Shown: piece by piece, positions 56,235 to 64,000 of the stretch
Layout: every line of letters starts with the position of its first letter
Numbering within the stretch: the first letter of the stretch is position 1
Assembly (NCBI RefSeq): GCF_004136315.1
Contig: NZ_CP029562.1
Span: 6,223,501-6,287,500, forward strand
Length of the DNA stretch: 64,000 nucleotides
Reading direction: 5' to 3'
Source of the DNA: Mesorhizobium sp. Pch-S
GTDB lineage: Bacteria; Pseudomonadota; Alphaproteobacteria; Rhizobiales; Rhizobiaceae
The notes under the pieces: model-generated
What the model saw: only the letters and a program-made list of their open reading frames with translations
The model's database searches: none
Told to the model about the DNA's origin: nothing
Position numbers and translations under genes: made by a program

Positions 56235-57125
56235 ATGAACCCGCGCGATATCGACGTCTTCAATGCGATCATGATCACGGGAGGTGCCGGGGCGGCCGCG
56301 ACGCTGCTCGACACTTCGCAACCAGCGATCAGCCGCTCGCTCGCCAAGCTGGAGGCCGAACTCGATTTTCGTCTGTTCGACCGCATTCGCGGCAGACTCG
56401 TGCCGACGCGGGAGGGCGAACTGTTCCATGCCGAGGTCAAAGCCAATCTGGTCGGGCTTGATCGGCTCAAGCTGCGGGCAGCCCAGATCAAGGAAGTCGG
56501 CACGGGTACGATCCGCGTGGCCAGCCTATCGGCATTGGGGCATGGGCTGGTCCCACGCGCCATCGTTGCTTTCTCGAAAAAGCACCCGCAGGTGCGCATC
56601 AGTTATCAGGTCCGCACCTCCCATGTCGTCCGTGATCTTGTAGCGTCCGGCAGTTTCGACATCGGGCTCGCTGCCGACGAAGTGGATACCACAGGGGTTT
56701 TGCACAGTGTCTTCACCACACCACGCGCGGTCTGTGTCATGCCAAAGAACCACCGACTGTCCGCCAAATCCGTCGTCACGCCTGCCGATCTTGCCGATGA
56801 GAACTTTCTGGCTCTGTCGCCGGAGGACACGGTGCGTTTGGCGATGGACAGGATCTTCGTCGAACACGGTGTGCGGCCACGTGTCCTCATCGAGACACCC
56901 TATGGCCTCACCATTGCCATCCTCGCCGCGAAGGGCATGGGGGTGGGACTGGTCAATCCCTCTGTCATAGCCGACGGGATGATCGCAGGCATCGTCGCCA
57001 GGCCATTCGAGCCGGCTGTTCATTTCCGCGCGCTGATCCTGCGTCCACCGGATGGCATCAATTCCGCGCTTGTCACCGACTTCACCGCGGAACTCTATGC
57101 CGCACGCAATGCACTGGGAGACTAG
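56235..57125 (+). CDS. LysR-family regulator divergent from metC-aap
   Basis: A 296-residue LysR regulator. The N-terminal helix-turn-helix spans residues 3-60 (G-A-A-A-T-L-L-D-T-S-Q-P-A-I-S-R-S-L-A-K-L-E). The C-terminal periplasmic-binding-like effector domain contains V-R-D-L-V-A-S-G-S-F-D-I-G-L. It resembles the OccR/NocR opine-type branch. Only 80 bp separate it from metC, so control of metC (and perhaps aap) is the simplest inference. Ligand unknown. Confidence 0.85.
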   Translation: MNPRDIDVFNAIMITGGAGAAATLLDTSQPAISRSLAKLEAELDFRLFDRIRGRLVPTREGELFHAEVKANLVGLDRLKLRAAQIKEVGTGTIRVASLSALGHGLVPRAIVAFSKKHPQVRISYQVRTSHVVRDLVASGSFDIGLAADEVDTTGVLHSVFTTPRAVCVMPKNHRLSAKSVVTPADLADENFLALSPEDTVRLAMDRIFVEHGVRPRVLIETPYGLTIAILAAKGMGVGLVNPSVIADGMIAGIVARPFEPAVHFRALILRPPDGINSALVTDFTAELYAARNALGD

Positions 57126-57198
57126 ACGCCCGGTCGTTGCCCGGCTCTCGACCGCAAGCCGCTTACGACTTCCTGAGAGAGACGAAAGGCACGCTTCG

Positions 57199-58407
57199 TC
57201 AGGCCTGACGCAAAGCCGTGCTGCGCAGCGCTCCAAGTGCCACGAGGCAGAGAATCGAGACCGGAAAGACGATCCATGCAAGCATCGACCAACCCCAGGC
57301 GTTGTAGACTGCCCCGGACATCAGTGAGGCAAACGCCACCGAGCCGAACAGGATCAGGTCGTGGAAGCCCTGTATCGTACCCTTCTCCTCAGGCCGATAG
57401 CTTTCCGTCACCATGGCGGTTGCGCCGATGAAGCCAAAATTCCAGCCCAGGCCAAGCAGGATCAGCGTGGTCCAGAATTGCCAGAGCTGGATGCCTGACA
57501 ACGCGATCACCGCACATCCGATCAAGAGCACGAAGCCGACGGCGACGATGCTTGGTGCGCCAAAACGGTGGATGAGCCGACCGGTGAAGAAGCTCGGCCC
57601 GAACATCGCCATCACGTGCCAGGAGATGCCCAGCGTAGCTTCATCGGAGGAAAAACCACAACCGACCATGGCCAGAGGCGCGCCGGTCATGACGAAGGTC
57701 ATCATCGTGTAGGAGCCGACGGCACAGAAGAGCGCGATGAAGAAGCGCGGCTGGCTGATGATCTCGGCGAGAGGCCTGCCACCATGGGCGGCGGCGTGTT
57801 CGGCTTGCGACGGTCTTGGCGTGTTGAGGAAAAACAGGATCGCACCGCCCGCCACCGAAAGGGCAAGGATAGACGCGAAGGCGCCGGCAAAAGGCACCGG
57901 GGCCAGCAGGTCCTTGGTGAAGATCACCACCTGCGGGCCGAGAATTGCCGTGACGATACCGCCCGCCAGCACGAAGGAAATGGCACGTGCCTTGAATTCC
58001 GGAGGTGCATTGTCGGCGGCAGCAAAGCGGAACTGCTGCACAAAGGCGGCCCCCACCCCTATCACCAGCAGCCCGAACACAAAGATCCAGAAACTCGACT
58101 GGAACAGCGCCAATGTGGCAATCAAGCCGCCCAGCGCGGTCACCACGGTGCCGAGGAGAAAGCCGTCGCGATGGCCCAGGCGGCGGATCAGCGCAGCAGA
58201 AGGGAGCGCGCCCACCGCCAGGCCGACGGAGAACCCTGTGAGCGGTGCCGTGGCAAGCGACTTGTCGGGGCCAAGCAGGAATTCGCCCGCCAGCGCGCCG
58301 AGCGCGAAACAGATCGGGCCGGCCGAGCCCAGCACCGCCTGAGCCGCGGAGAGGATGAAGGCGGTACGGCGCGCCTCGTTTTCAGCGGCGGCCGTCACGA
58401 CGCTCAT
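57199..58407 (-). CDS. MFS transporter coupled to nusB
   Basis: A 402-residue, 12-segment major facilitator. The cytoplasmic loop [12 protein letters not shown] between helices 2 and 3 is a degenerate motif A. The start overlaps the nusB stop by 4 bases (ATGA), so it is made with the ribH-nusB transcript. No substrate can be inferred; given the neighbours, a flavin-related or general efflux role is only speculation. It is convergent with the LysR gene; no terminator is seen in between. Confidence 0.82.
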   Translation of the reverse strand: MSVVTAAAENEARRTAFILSAAQAVLGSAGPICFALGALAGEFLLGPDKSLATAPLTGFSVGLAVGALPSAALIRRLGHRDGFLLGTVVTALGGLIATLALFQSSFWIFVFGLLVIGVGAAFVQQFRFAAADNAPPEFKARAISFVLAGGIVTAILGPQVVIFTKDLLAPVPFAGAFASILALSVAGGAILFFLNTPRPSQAEHAAAHGGRPLAEIISQPRFFIALFCAVGSYTMMTFVMTGAPLAMVGCGFSSDEATLGISWHVMAMFGPSFFTGRLIHRFGAPSIVAVGFVLLIGCAVIALSGIQLWQFWTTLILLGLGWNFGFIGATAMVTESYRPEEKGTIQGFHDLILFGSVAFASLMSGAVYNAWGWSMLAWIVFPVSILCLVALGALRSTALRQA

Positions 58408-58895
58408 CGTGCGTCCTTTCCCCTGCCCTCGCCGCGCACGCGGCGTGCGACACGGTCGAGCACCGCATTGACCAGCTTGGGCTCTTCTTCGGAGTAGAAC
58501 GCCTTGGCGATGTCGACATATTCCGAGACGATCACCGCGACCGGCACGTCCTCGCGCTTCATCAACTCGTAGACGCCGGCGCGCAGGATAGCGCGCAGCG
58601 TGGAATCCAGGCGGGACAGCGGCCAGTCTTCTGTCAGCGACTGGCGGATAACCGGATCGACAGTCTTCTGGTTCTCGACCACACCAGCCAGGATCGCACG
58701 AAACCACTGTGCGTCCGCCTCACGGTAGAGCGCGCCGTCGACTTCCTTGCCGAGCCGAAACGCCTCGTATTCGGCGGTGATCTCCAGCAAGCCGGAGCCG
58801 GCGACATCCATCTGGTAGAGCGCCTGCACTGCTGCCAGGCGCGCAGCACCCCGCTTGTTGGCCTGGCGCGGAGCAGAATCGGACGGTTCGGTCAC
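58404..58895 (-). CDS. nusB: Transcription antitermination factor NusB
   Basis: A 163-residue all-helical RNA-binding protein that works with NusE at boxA of rRNA operons. [17 protein letters not shown] opens the fold, followed by [18 protein letters not shown] and the terminal [15 protein letters not shown]. It overlaps ribH (ATGA) and the MFS gene. The rib-nusB linkage is conserved in alphaproteobacteria. Confidence 0.95.
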   Translation of the reverse strand: MTEPSDSAPRQANKRGAARLAAVQALYQMDVAGSGLLEITAEYEAFRLGKEVDGALYREADAQWFRAILAGVVENQKTVDPVIRQSLTEDWPLSRLDSTLRAILRAGVYELMKREDVPVAVIVSEYVDIAKAFYSEEEPKLVNAVLDRVARRVRGEGRGKDAR

Positions 58896-59386
58896 GATGG
58901 CGCTCCCAGTTTTTCCTTGAGCGCAATCATGGTCAGCGCTGCGCGCGCCGCGAACCCGCCCTTGTCGCCTTCGCTCTTCTTGGCGCGTACCCAGGCCTGT
59001 TCCTCGTTTTCGGTGGTCAGGATACCATTGCCGATTGCAATCGACTCCTGGACAGAGAGATCCATCAGCGCACGGCTCGACTCGTTCGCCACGATGTCGA
59101 AATGATAGGTATCACCGCGAATGACGGTACCGAGCGCCACGAAGCCGTCATAGATCTTGCCGCCCTCGGCCATGCCGTCGAGCGCGAAGGCAATGACGCC
59201 GGGGATTTCGAGCGAGCCAGGAACGGTCACCACGTCGTAGGTCGCGCCCGCTTCGCCGAGTGCGCTCGCGGCGCCGTCAAGCAGCGCGTCCGCGAGGTCG
59301 TCATGGAACCTCGCCTCGATGATGAGAAGGTGGGCGTTCTTCTGCGGCTGAATGAACGCCTTGCCGTGTTGGGATGTGCCAGCCAT
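58892..59386 (-). CDS. ribH: 6,7-dimethyl-8-ribityllumazine synthase
   Basis: A 164-residue lumazine synthase, the penultimate step of riboflavin synthesis. Motifs: [22 protein letters not shown] with the catalytic His, and [12 protein letters not shown]. The start at 59386 has GGAGA upstream and matches the family length; the longer frame is not conserved. ribE and ribD lie on the same strand but beyond a plus-strand gene, so ribH has its own promoter. Confidence 0.95.
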   Translation of the reverse strand: MAGTSQHGKAFIQPQKNAHLLIIEARFHDDLADALLDGAASALGEAGATYDVVTVPGSLEIPGVIAFALDGMAEGGKIYDGFVALGTVIRGDTYHFDIVANESSRALMDLSVQESIAIGNGILTTENEEQAWVRAKKSEGDKGGFAARAALTMIALKEKLGAPS

Positions 59387-59578
59387 GAAGGTCTCCGGAA
59401 TTGTCGGTGACTTAGGCCGAAGCGACGGCGGGCGCAAGCGACGTTTGAGCATGCCTGCCATCACATGCGCTCACCGACAGCCATGCGCCGACGCCGGGAC
59501 TTCGCAGGGACACCCTTTTATTGTTTTAGGGATAAAATATAATCCCGCGCCAGAACACATGACGGACGAAGGTATTCC

Positions 59579-60574
59579 ATGGAGAAGCGGGCAGACAGCT
59601 CAGAGACCGCAAGGCCACGACGCCCGCGGCTCGACGAGATCGAGGCAGCGCGGACTCGGCTGGCAGCCTACATGCCCCGCACGCCGTTGCTTCAGCTCGA
59701 TCTCGGGCTGCCGGATCGGCGCATCTTCCTCAAACTGGAAACACTCTCCCCCATAGGGGCCTTCAAACTGAGGCCGGCACTCAACGCGCTGTTGTCGCGT
59801 GACATCAAGACCTTGCGCAACGGCGTTGCGACGGCAAGTTCCGGCAACATGGCCTATGGCATGGCCTGGGCGGCGCACAGGCTTGGTGTCCCGATGGCCG
59901 CCTACATGTATTCGGGAGCACCGCGTGCCAAGATCGACGGCGTCCGCAAGCTCGGCGGCGAGGTCCGCTTCATCTCCATGGAAACCTGGTGGCGTTATAT
60001 CGTCGACGCCGAGCGTCCCGAGCTCGACGAGCTTCTCATCAATCCGGTGACGGATCAGGCAGTGCTGATCGGTAACGGCACGATCGGCCTCGAGATCGTC
60101 GAGGATCTACCCGAGGTCGATGTGGTGGTGACACCCTTCGGCGGTGGCAGCCTGACGACGGGTGTCGCCAGCGCAGTCAAGGCTTTGTGCCCGGGAACGA
60201 AGATCATCGCCGCCGAAGATGAACAGGCCGCGCCTGTCACCGCTGCTCTTGCTGCCGGGCGCATTGTCGAGATCGACACAAGGCCGTCCTTCGTGAAGAG
60301 CATTGGCGGCCCGTCGCTCGTGCCGCAGTTGTGGCCGGTTGTGCATCCTCTCATCGATGGAGCTGTTGCCGTCAGTCTCGACCAGATCACGGATGCGATG
60401 CGGCTCTTGTTCTCGAAAGGCAAGATCGTGGCGGAAGGTGCCGGCGCCGCTTCGCTGGCGGTTGCCCTTGCCAGCGACAGCATCAAAGGCAATGTGGTGT
60501 GCGTCATATCGGGCGGCAACATCGACACGAGGGCTTATTCGCAAGTGCTGGCTGGTGTCATTCCGGAGCCATGA
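59579..60574 (+). CDS. Threonine/serine dehydratase-like PLP enzyme
   Basis: A 331-residue fold-type II PLP enzyme. The PLP lysine is in S-P-I-G-A-F-K-L-R-P-A, the substrate loop reads S-S-G-N-M-A-Y-G, and the phosphate-binding glycine loop is P-F-G-G-G-S-L-T-T-G. The terminal V-I-S-G-G-N-I-D matches threonine dehydratases without the regulatory ACT domain. Deaminase versus racemase activity cannot be told. It interrupts the rib cluster on the opposite strand; a TATAAT lies at 59538-59543, 35 bp upstream. Confidence 0.85.
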   Translation: MEKRADSSETARPRRPRLDEIEAARTRLAAYMPRTPLLQLDLGLPDRRIFLKLETLSPIGAFKLRPALNALLSRDIKTLRNGVATASSGNMAYGMAWAAHRLGVPMAAYMYSGAPRAKIDGVRKLGGEVRFISMETWWRYIVDAERPELDELLINPVTDQAVLIGNGTIGLEIVEDLPEVDVVVTPFGGGSLTTGVASAVKALCPGTKIIAAEDEQAAPVTAALAAGRIVEIDTRPSFVKSIGGPSLVPQLWPVVHPLIDGAVAVSLDQITDAMRLLFSKGKIVAEGAGAASLAVALASDSIKGNVVCVISGGNIDTRAYSQVLAGVIPEP

Positions 60575-60638
60575 TCTGCGATCCACCTAAACAACCGGGC
60601 AGCCGACAGACAGCGATGAATATGCAAGGCCTGGACGC

Positions 60639-60938
60639 CTAGCGCTGTGCCGACCGGACTGTCATTGCGACAGAAACCATGTCACCTGCAGTCAGATCGA
60701 GTTCTCGCCTTACCTTGTCCTTCAAAGGCAGAAGATAGCCCTCGTTCTTTGGGAACAACGACGAGGAAAACGTGAAACCACGGATCGTGGCCTCGACCGG
60801 GATCATCCCCCAGCCATAAGTCACGAACTTCGACATTTGCCGTATCTCTTCGCCGCAATGTGGAGGTACCGGCGCAAAGAAAAACGGAGACGGGCCTCGC
60901 CAGTGAATTATCTGGGCTTCGAATTGAAACTCAGACAT
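60639..60938 (-). CDS. DUF1905 family protein
   Basis: A 99-residue small beta-barrel protein of the DUF1905 family, with W-R-G-P-S-P-F-F-F-A-P-V-P, the G-W-G-M-I-P-V-E-A-T-I-R-G-F-T-F core and L-P-L-K-D-K-V-R-R-E-L-D-L-T-A-G-D. GGAGGG lies 9 bases before the ATG. Function unknown. It is 33 bp downstream of ribE and may be cotranscribed. Confidence 0.82.
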   Translation of the reverse strand: MSEFQFEAQIIHWRGPSPFFFAPVPPHCGEEIRQMSKFVTYGWGMIPVEATIRGFTFSSSLFPKNEGYLLPLKDKVRRELDLTAGDMVSVAMTVRSAQR

Positions 60939-60971
60939 GGCGCTCCCTCCGGTAAAAAGGGCTGGAACCCC

Positions 60972-61589
60972 TCAAAGCCCTTCTTTTGCCGCCTCGGCCA
61001 GCCGCGCCGCGTAGCGTGCCATGGTGTCGATCTCGATGTTGATGCGATCGCCCACCTGCCGATCCGCCCAGGTCGTCACCTGCAGTGAATGATGGATCAA
61101 AAGCACGTCGAAATGCGTGCCCTCCACCTTGTTCACGGTAAGCGAGGTACCGTCCAGCGCCACGGAACCCTTGGGCGCAATGAATTTGGCCAGTTCGCGC
61201 GGCGCCTCGAGCGTGAAACGCACGGCATCGCCCTCGTCCTCGCGCGCCACGACCAGTGCGGTACCGTCGACATGGCCTGACACGATATGACCGCCCAGTT
61301 CGTCGCCTATCTTCAACGCGCGCTCAAGATTGATGCGGGTGCCGGCCTTCCAGTCCGACGCCGTGGTGAGCCTCAGTGCCTCCTCCCAGGCCTCGACCTC
61401 GAACCAGCGTGCGTTGGACCCCTGCTCCGGCAGCGCCGTCACCGTCAGGCACACGCCGCCACAGGAAATCGAAGCGCCGATGTCGATGGTCGCCGGATCG
61501 TAGCTGGTATCGATGCGCAGGCCGATGCCTTCCTTGCGCGGAGCAACCGCGGCCACAGTGCCAATATCGGTGACAATGCCGGTGAACAT
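60972..61589 (-). CDS. ribE: Riboflavin synthase alpha subunit
   Basis: A 205-residue enzyme made of two lumazine-binding beta-barrels, which dismutates lumazine to riboflavin. The N-terminal M-F-T-G-I-V-T-D-I-G, I-S-C-G-G-V-C-L-T-V and the second-repeat G-H-I-V-S-G-H-V-D-G plus V-A-L-D-G-T-S-L-T-V are diagnostic. The start overlaps the ribD stop (TGATG), so synthesis is coupled. Confidence 0.95.
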   Translation of the reverse strand: MFTGIVTDIGTVAAVAPRKEGIGLRIDTSYDPATIDIGASISCGGVCLTVTALPEQGSNARWFEVEAWEEALRLTTASDWKAGTRINLERALKIGDELGGHIVSGHVDGTALVVAREDEGDAVRFTLEAPRELAKFIAPKGSVALDGTSLTVNKVEGTHFDVLLIHHSLQVTTWADRQVGDRINIEIDTMARYAARLAEAAKEGL

Positions 61590-62716
61590 CAGAGATTATC
61601 CCTTACCCATTCTGCGCAACGATCCTCGCCGAAGCTGGTCTCGCGCAATTTACGGTATCCTGCCGGAATGCCGGTCGCGTCGATAGGCGACGCAATTCCA
61701 TCCGCGCCGATCGAGGCAGGCCCGGTGAAGAGAATGATCCGGTCAACCAAACCCTCGTCCAGAAATGCCTTGGCGATCTCCGCGCCGCCTTCAACCAGCA
61801 CGCTCGCCATACCGAGCGCGGCCAGGTCCTCCATGAGTTCTGGCAGCGCGATACGGCCATCGACCGTTTCAGTGCCGATAAAGCGCACGCCGCGCCGTTC
61901 CAAGGCTGCCTTGCGCTGAGTATCCACTTCGGCGCAGGCGGCGATGTAAAGGGGCACACGGTCCACATCGGCCAGGAGCTTGGCTGCTTCCGGCAAACGG
62001 ATGTGACGATCAAGCACCACCCGCGCCGGCGAGCGCCCTTCCAGCCCAGGCAGGCGCACAGTCAAAGCAGGATCGTCCTCGAGGGCCGTACCGATCCCGA
62101 TCAGAACCGCGTCCGCTTCCGCGCGGATCAGATGCACCTCGCGGCGCGCTGCATCACCGGTGATGGAGATCTGGCCGGCGCCTTTGCGGCCGATCATGCC
62201 GTCCGCGGAAAGGGCAAGTTTCAGAATCACTTCCGGGCGCTTCCTGAGAGAGCGCATCAGGTAGCCGGCCATCTGCTCGCCAGCCTCCGTGGCCATCACA
62301 TGCTCGATCACTTCAACGCCGGCATCACGCAGGATGGCATAACCCTTGCCCGACACGCGCGGATCCGGGTCGCTCGCTGAACCAACCACCCGCTTGATGC
62401 CTGCGGCAACCAGTGCGTTGGCACAGGGTGGCGTGCGGCCATGATGGGCGCAAGGTTCGAGTGTCACATAGGCGGTCGCACCGTTGGCCAGCACACCCGC
62501 CTCGGCCAGAGCCTCGGTTTCGGCATGCGGACGCCCGCCGACCGCGGTCACACCGGTGCCAACGATCATCGGGCCGGCGCCATCATCCCGTACGATGATC
62601 GTGCCAACCGAAGGATTGGTAGCCGTGCGGCCGAGATTGCGTCGCGACAGCCGGATCGCCGCGGCCATGAAACGACGGTCGAGAGCCTGCTGTTCTGGAC
62701 TGCTATGCGACGTCAC
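61589..62716 (-). CDS. ribD: Bifunctional riboflavin deaminase/reductase
   Basis: A 375-residue enzyme for the second and third riboflavin steps. The deaminase part (1-150) has zinc ligands in P-H-A-E-T-E-A and L-E-P-C-A-H-H-G-R-T-P-P-C. The reductase part (155-370) has I-L-K-L-A-L-S-A-D-G-M-I-G and V-E-G-G-A-E-I-A-K-A-F. The GTG start at 62716 lies 3 bases after the nrdR stop. Confidence 0.94.
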   Translation of the reverse strand: MTSHSSPEQQALDRRFMAAAIRLSRRNLGRTATNPSVGTIIVRDDGAGPMIVGTGVTAVGGRPHAETEALAEAGVLANGATAYVTLEPCAHHGRTPPCANALVAAGIKRVVGSASDPDPRVSGKGYAILRDAGVEVIEHVMATEAGEQMAGYLMRSLRKRPEVILKLALSADGMIGRKGAGQISITGDAARREVHLIRAEADAVLIGIGTALEDDPALTVRLPGLEGRSPARVVLDRHIRLPEAAKLLADVDRVPLYIAACAEVDTQRKAALERRGVRFIGTETVDGRIALPELMEDLAALGMASVLVEGGAEIAKAFLDEGLVDRIILFTGPASIGADGIASPIDATGIPAGYRKLRETSFGEDRCAEWVRDNL

Positions 62717-62719
62717 GTC

Positions 62720-63184
62720 TTACTCAGCGTCCTCGTCGCCCTTCAGTTCGCCAAGCACCTCGTGGAAGTCCTTGGCTTCGCGGAAATTGCGATAGACCGA
62801 AGCAAAACGGACATAGGCAACATCGTCCAGCGACTTCAGCGCGTCCATCACCAGGCGACCAACTTCCGCCGACGGGATTTCGGTCTCACCCGAGCTTTCC
62901 AGCTGACGCACGATACCAGTGACCGCGCGGTCGATCCGATCGGGATCGACATTGCGCTTGCGCACCGCGGTCTCGACCGAGCGCGCAAGCTTGTCACGAT
63001 CGAATGGCACCTTGCGGCCTGATTTCTTGACGACGACGAGGTCGCGCAACTGCACGCGCTCGAACGTGGTGAAGCGGCCGCCGCAATCGGGGCAGACGCG
63101 GCGACGGCGGATGGCGGCGCCATCCTCAGCGGGACGCGAATCCTTCACCTGCGTGTCTTCGGACTGGCAATAGGGACAACGCAT
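62720..63184 (-). CDS. nrdR: Transcriptional repressor NrdR
   Basis: A 154-residue repressor of ribonucleotide reductase genes. The N-terminal zinc ribbon M-R-C-P-Y-C ... [13 protein letters not shown] is followed by an ATP-cone domain starting [11 protein letters not shown]. It forms a transcription unit with ribD-ribE, as in many alphaproteobacteria. Confidence 0.96.
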   Translation of the reverse strand: MRCPYCQSEDTQVKDSRPAEDGAAIRRRRVCPDCGGRFTTFERVQLRDLVVVKKSGRKVPFDRDKLARSVETAVRKRNVDPDRIDRAVTGIVRQLESSGETEIPSAEVGRLVMDALKSLDDVAYVRFASVYRNFREAKDFHEVLGELKGDEDAE

Positions 63185-63367
63185 GGCGGGCCTTGGCTAA
63201 CGATTCTGATTGGGCGCGAGGCTAGAGTGTTTCCGACAAAGTAGGAAGCGCGGAAGCAGAATCCAACACCATCCTCTACCTCCAATTTTCCTGACCGGGA
63301 CAAGTCGTTTCACACCCGACCTCCTTTGAAGAACCGGCTCAACCCGAGGGCGTGATGACATAAACAA

Positions 63368-63402
63368 GAACTGGCGGTTTTCATCATGAAAACCGCCAGT
63401 TC
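63368..63402. repeat. 35-bp near-perfect palindrome in the phoA-nrdR gap
   Basis: Two 17-base arms, GAACTGGCGGTTTTCAT and its exact complement, flank one central base. It would form a cruciform or a strong RNA hairpin. No U-tract follows, though TTGTTTATG follows on the minus strand, so it may terminate phoA. A GCTAGAGTGTTTCCG remnant at 63222-63236 resembles the start of the glnB-glnA element. No gene lies in 63185-63522. Confidence 0.75.
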
Positions 63403-63522
63403 CCCGGCACCGAAATGGTTTTCGTTCTGAAATTCACGGCAGGCGCAATGTCAGATGCTTTACACTCCAGTCAGTAGATCGATCGGCGCCCTTCCCTGAC
63501 CGCCGGGAAGGGCAAAGTCTGC

Positions 63523-64000
63523 TCAGTCGGCCAGCTTCAGCGCATCACGGATGGTGAAGAACATGTCAGTCTGGTCCGTCAGGCCGGCAAAATTGGCCGC
63601 ATGCGGACCATAGGCCGCGACACGGAGCTGCGCACCAGTATGTTCCTGATCGTTTTCGTCTTCCGACGTGCCGTAGTTGATGGTGAGGACCGTGCCATCC
63701 TTGGTGTTCAGAGCCTGGGTCAGACCGGTGGACTTGGTCTCGTTCGGAATGATCTGGCTGGTGTGGGCGTGGTCGGCGGTAACGATGACCAGTGTCTTGC
63801 CGTCGGCCTTGGCGAAGTCGAGCGCAACCTGCACGGCTTCGTCCAGATCGACCGTCTCGCCGATCTGGCCGCATGGATTGGCAGCATGATCCTGCTTGTC
63901 GATCGAAGCACCTTCGACCTGCAGGAAGAAACCCTTCTCGTTGGTCTTGAGCAGCTCGATCGCCTTGGTCGTCATCGCGGCCAGCGTCGGAACGGTGGCG
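63523..64000 (-). CDS. phoA: Alkaline phosphatase, C-terminal part (cut by window end)
   Basis: The 3' 159 codons of a PhoA-type alkaline phosphatase; the frame stays open to base 64000, so the start is outside. Diagnostic segments are [14 protein letters not shown] and [11 protein letters not shown], which carry the Asp and His residues that hold the active-site zinc ions, plus [15 protein letters not shown]. The protein is periplasmic and usually induced by phosphate starvation, but the promoter is not visible here. Confidence 0.92.
   Translation of the reverse strand, partial: ATVPTLAAMTTKAIELLKTNEKGFFLQVEGASIDKQDHAANPCGQIGETVDLDEAVQVALDFAKADGKTLVIVTADHAHTSQIIPNETKSTGLTQALNTKDGTVLTINYGTSEDENDQEHTGAQLRVAAYGPHAANFAGLTDQTDMFFTIRDALKLAD

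Noticed and set aside
59515..59543. TATAAT-containing promoter for the PLP gene
   Set aside because: The -10 is good, but no -35 lies at an acceptable distance (TTGTTT is only 11 bases away), so it is not listed as a promoter.
59387..59578. FMN riboswitch upstream of ribH
   Set aside because: The minus-strand leader shows none of the conserved RFN-element segments.
63222..63260. Degenerate copy of the GCTAGAGCGTTTCC repeat
   Set aside because: Only the first 15 bases or so resemble the glnB-glnA element; too short to call a repeat copy without a genome search.

Overview
The window is GC-rich chromosomal DNA from an alphaproteobacterium of the order Hyphomicrobiales (Rhizobiales). It most resembles the Mesorhizobium/Phyllobacteriaceae group, although the genus is an inference. 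Supporting features are an AapJQMP general amino acid transporter next to metC, the periplasmic regulator ExoR, adjacent nnrD-glnB-glnA genes, the fabH/plsX/ihfA cluster, a Cys-containing Omp2-type porin and rhizobial intergenic repeats. Nearly all of the window looks like ordinary chromosome. I see no transposase, integrase, phage block or CRISPR array.

Layout. Positions 1-8.7 kb: a frameshifted amidohydrolase, an isochorismatase-type hydrolase divergent from a GlxA/AraC regulator, a secreted nucleoside hydrolase, xthA, exoR and a FadL-type outer-membrane channel. 8.7-18.3 kb: valS, a VOC-domain protein, a TetR/MFS efflux pair with an operator between them, gamma-glutamyltransferase and nnrD. 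18.3-20.5 kb: the nitrogen-control pair glnB-glnA, preceded by a sigma-54 promoter and an NtrC-like palindrome. 20.7-24.1 kb: an APC permease divergent from a TetR regulator and a DmpA-type aminopeptidase. 24.3-27.2 kb: an undecaprenyl-phosphate sugar transferase and an O-antigen-ligase-like protein, overlapping. 27.25-32.5 kb: tRNA-Pro(GGG), then merR, ihfA, fabH, plsX, a YceD-like protein and a cytochrome bc1 assembly chaperone, all on the minus strand, and bamE on the plus strand. 32.6-35.5 kb: a frameshifted H+-pyrophosphatase gene and a DUF2165 membrane protein. 35.8-40.8 kb: an OsmF/YehYXW-type betaine importer and an EamA permease.

41-50.8 kb is the most distinctive region. A minus-strand copper-handling cluster encodes a DUF411 protein, a CusF-like protein, a cupredoxin, a multicopper oxidase, a TolC-like protein, a lipoprotein and a His/Cys-rich protein. 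It faces a plus-strand set made of a small secreted protein, an OmpR-type response regulator with its histidine kinase, and a porin. Four copies of one palindrome, TACA-N4-TGTA with a shared core, lie in the two intergenic regions that flank this set. This suggests that one regulator, perhaps the encoded two-component system, controls the copper genes, the small secreted protein and the porin.

50.8-64 kb: aapPMQJ-metC with a divergent LysR gene; an MFS gene coupled to nusB-ribH; a PLP enzyme; a DUF1905 protein; ribE-ribD-nrdR; and the 3' part of phoA, cut by the window end. Two genes (the amidohydrolase and hppA) are each broken by one missing base in otherwise intact sequence. This could be real decay or assembly error, and read data would decide.
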